From Gracilaria gracilis (taxonomy: Eukaryota; Rhodophyta; Florideophyceae; Gracilariales; Gracilariaceae): DNA of 22,488 bases. This document shows positions 17,552-22,488 of the stretch, piece by piece. The position numbers and the translations under genes were made by a program. The notes under the pieces were generated by a model, which was not told the origin of the DNA, made no database searches, and saw nothing but the letters and a program-made list of their open reading frames with translations. Where the stretch lies: assembly GCA_030374805.1 (NCBI GenBank), contig JARGSG010000260.1, positions 1 to 22,488 on the forward strand, read 5' to 3'. Position 1 is the first letter of the stretch. Every line of letters begins with the position of its first letter.

Positions 17552-18769
17552 GGTGTAGCTATCGTTGCAGCTACAAACGGCATCATTGAAGAGACTGGCT
17601 AGACATGTCCATCTTTACAAAGCCTAGGGCACTGGCGGTTTCACCGAGCCCACCAACTTGGTATATCCAGACGAAATACGAGTATTAATTATGGCGCAGT
17701 TCGTCATTGTATTCTCGACAAGGGATAGAAACCGGGCATCTTATTAGCAATTGCGTCCTGGAAAGCCACCGACGACTGGCGCCACGTTGTTGACCAAGAT
17801 CATCTTGCCAAGAAAAAATGGTTCATCATAAATTCAATATCAGCAACTACTTCGCTAGAACTGAGCTGCTGTTTTCAGTTTCTGCGGGAGGTATTGGTAG
17901 GTTACTGAGTACTTTGTAAGGAAAATCGGCGTTAATAGTGATTCAAAGATATAGGATCCAACCGCGACAAGAACCGTACAGACAACAGCATCTAAATCGC
18001 TTTCAACAATAGTTAATCGCCTAAAACATTTACAAGACAACAGAGATTTTGGGTAACTTTAACTTCAGTACCATATCTAAGCTTCTTTTATATTTTTGTC
18101 AAACGAGTTGAACGACAATTTTGGGATAATTATAACCAACCAGTCTTTATGGTTTAAATTCTGCATTGTTGTGTCAAAAAGCATATTACATTACAAGAAC
18201 ACATATACTAAAAACTAACAGTTACGTAAATAAGCCTTATTATTCAGACAAAAAGAGACCAGATTTTGCTGAAATGTAAATGAATATTTGAAGGGATTTT
18301 GCATTAAATATATAAAACTTTTCTTAAGTTTCGAAACGAGTTTTCAAGCAAGTTCCAAAGTATTTAATGATTTCTGCAAACCGGTTTATCGCAGCATATG
18401 GTATAAACCTTATTGCCTACATACACAATATAAAAATGTTTCGTTTCAGCTATGTCCAACACGAGTATTACAGTCCCGTTTGAAATATACATACTTTCTA
18501 AAAGAAGTGTACATGTTGCCTAATTTCTACACAAAATAGTTTTTTTCGGCGTTTACTGTTTACAAAGGTTAACAGTTGAACAAATATAAAGTAAAAAAAC
18601 GTTTCGAAACGTAATGCTTTAACATCAAATCTGTGTTAAAGTTATGTTAATAGAGCTTTCGAATATGGAGATACTTTTCTAGAACCATGACGTGATTTAA
18701 AAGAAGTAACAGGTTTTTTTTTGGAAAGCTTCTTTCGATCATTTACAAGGTCAACATCTTTTTCTTTAG
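17552..18769. other. AT-rich region, no supported gene
   Basis: Over 1.2 kb of AT-rich DNA has only short open frames and small inverted repeats, one of them listed separately. A pyrimidine-rich TTTTTCTTTAG at 18759-18769 would make a good 3' splice site just before the ATG at 18770. Confidence 0.5.
18599..18612. repeat. 14-bp perfect palindrome
   Basis: ACGTTTCGAAACGT equals its own reverse complement. It stands alone in AT-rich sequence. Function is unknown, and a dimeric protein binding site is possible. Confidence 0.6.
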
Positions 18770-19087
18770 ATGATTAAAATTCTCAACATGAAAAAACTAC
18801 AAATTGTTATAAACGCAGTTTTTGGTTACTTTGTATGCTTAGCATACTTTCAAAGTATCCAGTTTTGGCAAGGATTTGCCTATTGGGGCACTTTGGTGCC
18901 TCCTCCTCCGGCTTGTATACACTTTATAAGCAGTTGTAATTATCAGTGGGTGCAGCCGAAATGCTGTGCACATATTGAAGCAGTTTACCACTTGATCAGC
19001 TTCCATCCAGAACGTGCTTCCAGGTTGCCTGAAGACTTCAACCTGGATACAACTGTTTGGTGGGGAACTTTGATCCGAACTGTTTAA
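18770..19087 (+). CDS. Possible 105-aa ORF or exon
   Basis: ATG 18770 follows a good acceptor-like TTTTTCTTTAG. The frame has a hydrophobic N-terminal stretch (IVINAVFGYFVCLAYF), several Trp and Cys, and no recognised motif, and it ends in TAA. An overlapping minus-strand frame (18839-19192, from an ATG) is equally open and reads EVFRQPGSTFWMEADQVVN. I cannot decide which, if either, is coding. Confidence 0.22.
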   Translation: MIKILNMKKLQIVINAVFGYFVCLAYFQSIQFWQGFAYWGTLVPPPPACIHFISSCNYQWVQPKCCAHIEAVYHLISFHPERASRLPEDFNLDTTVWWGTLIRTV

Positions 19088-19209
19088 AAGGCTGACTGCA
19101 CTCCTCCGCGATTGCTTCCCGCACGCACTACTCCTACACATCCAAACGTAGGCCAACTCACCAATATCACAACTAGTTGCAATCCTCTGCATCCAAAGCA
19201 GCCGCTACA

Positions 19210-20011
19210 ATGAGCCCTACAGTGCTTATCGCCGTGTGGCTGGTTGCGCTCATCCTTGGAGTATCAGCGCGTCCACATATGCTCGCCAAGAAGAGGTTTG
19301 TAGAATTCGACCGGCCGTTCGCCAACTGCTCCGCCATCTTCACATTCCCGCTGCTGCAACGGACGCGGACGGCGACGTCCCGTTTTGCAAGCACTTGGCT
19401 GCGGGGCGAGCGCCGGCGACGCAGATGCGCGGACAACGAGACGTGGATGGTTGTCGACGGCGAGCACAAGGTGCAAACCAGCGGCGTGCAAAACTGTGTT
19501 GGGTGTTCGATCTGCATCTCATCGACATACTTGTGGTATAAACAGTCGTTTTACTCCCACCTATGACTCACTAACGTGTGGACAACGTGTGGATGGGACA
19601 ACGTGGCTGTAAGTCTGTAATAAATAATTATTTCGCGCCCAGTTCACTCCGTAATTATTCTGCAGTGCCCAAATCGCGTGCGCGTGCGACAGCAGCGCGG
19701 CCAGTACCGTTGTACCTGCGCCGCGTTGCCCGCCGCCCACCACGCAGATGTGCGCAATGCCGCAGGCGCGCCACATGCTGCTGTGCATGGTGGTGCGCGC
19801 CATCAACCGCCGGTGGCGACCAGCGGCGGCGGCGGCGGCGATAAACGAAGATGCGCCCGGCGGGATGAAGGAACTGCGCGTGCGTGGCGCGATGAGCGGG
19901 GCGCGCGGCGGCGCGCGTAGAGGCGGCGACGATGACGGCCGCGCCGCGCGGGGCGGCGACGGTGTGCTGGTGGTGGTGGTTGTTGTTGTTGTTGTTGTTG
20001 TCGTTGTGGGT
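19210..20011 (+). CDS. Secreted-protein gene, multi-exon, model incomplete
   Basis: ATG 19210 opens a textbook signal peptide (MSPTVLIAVWLVALILGVSA, cleavage about residue 20), then KKRFVEFDRPFANCSAIFTF with high GC3. The coding frame then appears to change to DGDVPFCKHLAAGRAPATQ (19371-19425) and back to ADNETWMVVDGEHKVQTSG. After another change, CGQRVDGTTW runs into a 57-nt intron (19609-19665). Splicing continues as LAQIACACDSSAASTVVPAP, TTQMCAMPQARHMLLCMVVR and a Val-13 tract from a GTG/GTT microsatellite. A GTGAGT donor follows at 20012. The frame changes imply additional introns or damage. The CKHLAAG and ADNET blocks recur at 21.9-22.0 kb, which supports real coding. No family is recognised. 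It is presumably exported and disulfide-bonded. Confidence 0.45.
19609..19665 (+). other. 57-nt intron
   Basis: Donor GTAAGT at 19609-19614 and acceptor TTATTCTGCAG at 19655-19665 enclose AT-rich DNA between two GC-rich coding segments. The upstream frame would stop at the TAA inside GTAAGT without splicing. Spliced in phase 2, it continues in the highest-GC3 frame downstream. This is the best intron candidate in the window. Confidence 0.65.
19970..20008. repeat. GTG/GTT trinucleotide microsatellite
   Basis: Thirteen consecutive Val-type codons, mostly GTT preceded by three GTG, form a triplet repeat. In the plus frame it encodes poly-Val. On the minus strand it would give Gln, Asn or Thr runs. 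A CGG/GCG triplet run lies nearby at about 19823-19842. Confidence 0.9.
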
Positions 20012-20187
20012 GTGAGTGGCCGGAGGCGGGTGCCCATTTGTACGCGCGGAGGCGGTGGTGGCCACCCCCAAGTGAGGAGTCGTAGCGCCGCTGCAAGCAG
20101 CGGCGGTCTCGAGCCGCGCGCGCGCCGCGCCGCGCCCCTTTGAGGACGACAAAGGTCGCGCGCAGCGCTGCCATAGATACGGCAGAT

Positions 20188-20391
20188 ATGTGTGTGCCAC
20201 GCGCGCTCGCTGCACCCGTGTGCCTGCGTGTGCACTGGGCCCTAATGGCCATGTGTACTCGGTTGCCCAGCTCACATGCGCTGGCCAAGGGCGCAGCCAG
20301 CCACGTTGGGAGCATTGTTGCTCTTTATGGCAATTTTTTGGATGCCTTTTACGATATGTCTCGTAACGAGCTGCGTGCAACTTTTCTTTAG
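20188..20391 (+). CDS. Possible 67-aa ORF or terminal exon
   Basis: ATG 20188 opens a frame to a TAG at 20391. Its second half reads HVGSIVALYGNFLDAFYDMS and then RNELRATFL, with balanced composition, while the first half is Cys- and Ala-rich. It could be the last exon of the gene starting at 19210, downstream of the GTGAGT at 20012, but I could not find a junction that joins the frames cleanly. Confidence 0.25.
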   Translation: MCVPRALAAPVCLRVHWALMAMCTRLPSSHALAKGAASHVGSIVALYGNFLDAFYDMSRNELRATFL

Positions 20392-20971
20392 CTTCAAATC
20401 TATTTTGTTGGTAGGGTAGTGATCTGATTCAACGGTACGACTTTGGAGAGTAAGAAAAATGCACCATGTGACAAGGCGCATATTTTTTATGTCAAAATCT
20501 ATAGAAAAAAGTCTTGCTGTGCTTTGGATAAAAGTAGCCGGTTTGCCCGATTGTTTCTTTAGAAGGAGCTTTGCGCTGACAACACAAAAACCATTTTTGC
20601 TCCTCGCTTTTCTCGCGACCTTTTAATATTTTTTTGTCAATTTGTCCTCGTAATTTGACCCATGTACGAGACCAGACAGTACAAAACTACAAATGAGACG
20701 TTTTCATTAGGATCAAAGGTGAATACGGAACTGTCATTGACTTTTCATATCTTTGTTCCATACGAGACAAGAGCTGCACATTACGCACTCACGAAGGCCT
20801 TTAATAAACTCTTTCGTTCCTGGATAGGTGCCCATTTGTAATTACATAAAACTATAGCACGGATACAACTTTAGTTGCTAGTACACAAATGCTAAACTCC
20901 CCAAAACAACTACAAAATACTCATGCATTCGCCACAGAACTGCGAAAACTCACGGAAAAATAGGCTTGAAG
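20392..20971. other. AT-rich region, no supported gene
   Basis: I see no credible frame or strong repeat. The region leads into the second Harbinger relic and may include its decayed 5' part. Confidence 0.45.
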
Positions 20972-21601
20972 TTTTTTCAAGAAACTGAAAAAGCTTGTCA
21001 AGAAGATATCAGTTAATTTTCAGAAGACAAGTACGATGATTAGAATAAAGACACAATTATAGAACACCCAGTTTTTGATATTTTCTACGAAACTGTAGAA
21101 GAGTTTGGGGTTATTAATATGATGAGCTTCACCTGAAATGAGATCAAGGATGTTTTAAAGAGATCAGAGAGGTTCAGGTCTTCCGCTGGGAAGAAAGGTG
21201 GTAGAAATGAATCGCCTATCTTCTGTTTCAACATTTTATTTAAAACTTTGAGTGGTTGAAAAGTCGGGGGATCATGGGATTCTCTCGCCCGTTTATTGCG
21301 AATAAAGACAGCAACCTTTCACAGATCTGTGACTACTTCTGGCAGTTTTTCTGAAACAGACTTTATTGTACACTATGTCATGGGAATTGGGAAATTCTTT
21401 AAGAATTCACATGTAACGGAAAAGAATAAAGTTTTTTAAGCCTTTCAGTATTGTCGATATGCAACTGATGTTTTATTCTTGCCCATAAATCGACCACAGT
21501 GTTCAAAGGAAGGCGGCCAAAAATTCAAAGCACAACCTTTACGGACAAAATGTGGAAGTGTGAGCGCTATCGTGTGGATTGGATCCAACCAGGATCCGTA
21601 G
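20972..21601 (+). pseudogene. Ancient truncated PIF/Harbinger transposase relic
   Basis: In one frame it reads an acidic stretch (SEDKYDD), FDIFYETVEEFGVI, GSWDSLARLLRIKTATF, YATDVLFLPINRPQ and KEGGQKF, aligning with the N-terminal half of the copy at 10069. From FDIFY to TF both copies are exactly 82 codons, and from there to ATDV exactly 51. Identity over the first block is about one third by hand count. Stops are at 21014, 21041, 21134, 21257 and 21437, and the frame closes at 21599. A one-base shift near 21515 moves the frame, after which KHNLYGQNVEV matches the LYG-K-EV motif. The first catalytic Asp survives, and the C-terminal half with the second Asp and the Glu is missing. Confidence 0.8.
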
Positions 21602-21635
21602 CAGTAAAGGAAAACCTAGCAGTAAAGGAAAACCT
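21600..21635. repeat. 18-bp tandem duplication
   Basis: AGCAGTAAAGGAAAACCT occurs twice in direct succession, just past the recognisable end of the Harbinger relic. Confidence 0.85.
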
Positions 21636-21776
21636 CGAATTTAATAAAGAGCCATGGGCAAAAACTAAGAAGGAGAAGGTTTTGAACGTTAGTGATGGGC
21701 GGTCATCATGGACAAGGGCTACGTTGGAATGAAGAGGAATATCGGATTTATTGTTTCAAAGTAGAGACTTGAGACA

Positions 21777-22048
21777 ATGAAGCTGATCTACACGCCGTTC
21801 TGCGTGACGGACTGCCACCGGCGTACGCGCAAGCCGCTGCGCTACGTACGCGACTCGCAGTTCGGGGAAACGTGCGAGCGCAGGGGCGCTGCCGTAAGCA
21901 CTTGGCGGCCGGGCAGGCGCCGGCGACGCAGATCTTGCGACAAGTGACGGCGGGCGCGTTACAGTTCCTCAACTGGGCCTCAACTCGGATGCTTCGCACG
22001 GCGGACAACGAGACTTGCGTGGTTGAGGCGGTGTCTAAACAAGCGTGA
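21777..22048 (+). pseudogene. Decayed relative of the 19.2-kb gene
   Basis: ATG 21777 opens a very high-GC3 frame (MKLIYTPFCVTDCHRRTRKP, then YVRDSQFGETCER). Around 21885 the coding frame changes to CRKHLAAGQAPATQIL, QFLNWASTRMLRTADNETCV and EAVSKQA, ending in TGA 22046-22048. The 38 bases at 21896-21933 match 19389-19426 at 34 positions, and GCGGACAACGAGAC recurs at 22001 and 19429. Differences sit at third positions or change one residue, a coding signature. There is no signal peptide at this ATG, so the 5' part may be lost or lie in another exon. The same frame change occurs at the same point in both copies, so an unrecognised intron is possible. Confidence 0.45.
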
Positions 22049-22060
22049 ACGTTCACGCTT
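22041..22060. repeat. 20-bp perfect palindrome
   Basis: AAGCGTGAACGTTCACGCTT is fully self-complementary with AACGTT at its centre. It overlaps the stop codon of the preceding remnant. A related GGCGTGAATGTTT follows within 15 bp. Confidence 0.8.
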
Positions 22061-22302
22061 CGTAGGCGTGAATGTTTGAAGCGCTCAATATAATAGACTG
22101 TAAATTAAGAAGCAGTGCCCCCCATTCGAGAAAGCAGGGCAAAGGCGTTCTTGCTCTGTGCTCCGTAATATGCGCCATCTCTTTTCCTTCTATGCGCTAT
22201 GTGCTACTTCGGATTACAAAAACGGAATCGTACGAATTCAAATCTGGACGAGTTGTCGGGCGACGATCAGGTCACGAGAGCACTGGCGATCACGGAGCCG
22301 AC

Positions 22303-22488
22303 ATGACGAATAACATCTCATTTGCCGTGGTGCTAGCAAATATAGATTCTAACCGTCGCCATCGAGTGCGCCTAGGTGTTGCGCAGAAACTTACTTTTCG
22401 CAGAACCGCATCTACCAGATCTTACGTTTGTCCTACTATCGCCCGTAAGGATACCACATTCGAGTATATTACAGATTTCTTGAGCCCG
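22303..22488 (+). CDS. Partial ORF running off the right edge
   Basis: ATG 22303 opens 62 codons with no stop before the window ends: MTNNISFAVVLANIDSNRRH, then VRLGVAQKLTFRRTASTRSY and DTTFEYITDFLSP. Composition is balanced and codon use ordinary. The frame is also open upstream of the ATG to about 22207. A different frame (from an ATG near 22197, ending ELSGDDQVTRALAITEPT) stops in TGA overlapping this ATG as ATGA. No motif is recognised, and it could be an exon of a gene lying mostly to the right. Confidence 0.4.
   Translation, partial: MTNNISFAVVLANIDSNRRHRVRLGVAQKLTFRRTASTRSYVCPTIARKDTTFEYITDFLSP

Noticed and set aside
19561..20380. Long minus-strand frames (up to 241 codons) with Gln, Asn and Thr runs
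   Set aside because: They depend on the triplet repeat and GC-rich composition. The plus strand has a good intron and signal peptide. A GGG-rich VVGGGQRGAG stretch looked like a nucleotide-binding loop but lacks the rest of any such fold.
1..22488. tRNA genes or CRISPR arrays
   Set aside because: I looked for T-loop type GGTTCGA motifs with paired arms and for regularly spaced direct repeats, and found none that hold up. The GGTTCAAATTC at about 10764 lies inside the transposase frame.

Overview
This window looks like nuclear DNA from a eukaryote with very short introns (candidates of 51-61 nt) and a genome rich in transposable elements. The closest family resemblance I can name is an oomycete-type or other stramenopile PIF/Harbinger transposase. 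That points to an oomycete or relative, but it is recollection of family consensus, not a search result. I see no rRNA, tRNA, CRISPR array or bacterial operon.

Layout. 1-2859: decayed protein-coding remnants, namely a plus-strand pseudogene with a readable 52-nt intron, a minus-strand coiled-coil fragment, and a small membrane-protein ORF. 2860-9200: a complete Ty1/copia LTR retrotransposon. It has two 196-bp LTRs about 96% identical, a near-perfect 5-bp target duplication, a 1.3-kb leader with an 18-bp minisatellite, and one uninterrupted 1385-codon gag-pol frame. 9206-10068: no gene, but a dense run of perfect short inverted repeats. 10069-11346: a PIF/Harbinger DDE transposase, full length and in one frame, broken only by three stop codons.

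12.2-17.4 kb: host-like genes in GC-rich islands. The clearest is a secreted, Cys-containing protein at 12212. Next is a minus-strand exon at 14.8-15.4 kb with a TATA box but no clear start codon. A GC-rich block at 16.7-17.3 kb is open on both strands and I could not resolve it. 17.5-18.8 kb is AT-rich and empty. 19.2-20.4 kb holds a secreted-protein gene with a convincing 57-nt intron. 20972-21601 is a second, much older Harbinger transposase relic. 21777-22048 is a decayed relative of the 19.2-kb gene, sharing a 38-nt coding block. An open frame runs off the right edge from 22303.

The genes do not form an evident pathway. The window reads as a TE-rich region in which small GC-rich secreted-protein genes sit as islands in AT-rich, transposon-derived sequence. 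The most unusual signals are the hairpin cluster beside the Harbinger copy, the nearly indel-free decay of both Harbinger copies, and the two diverged copies of a coding module with third-position-biased changes.
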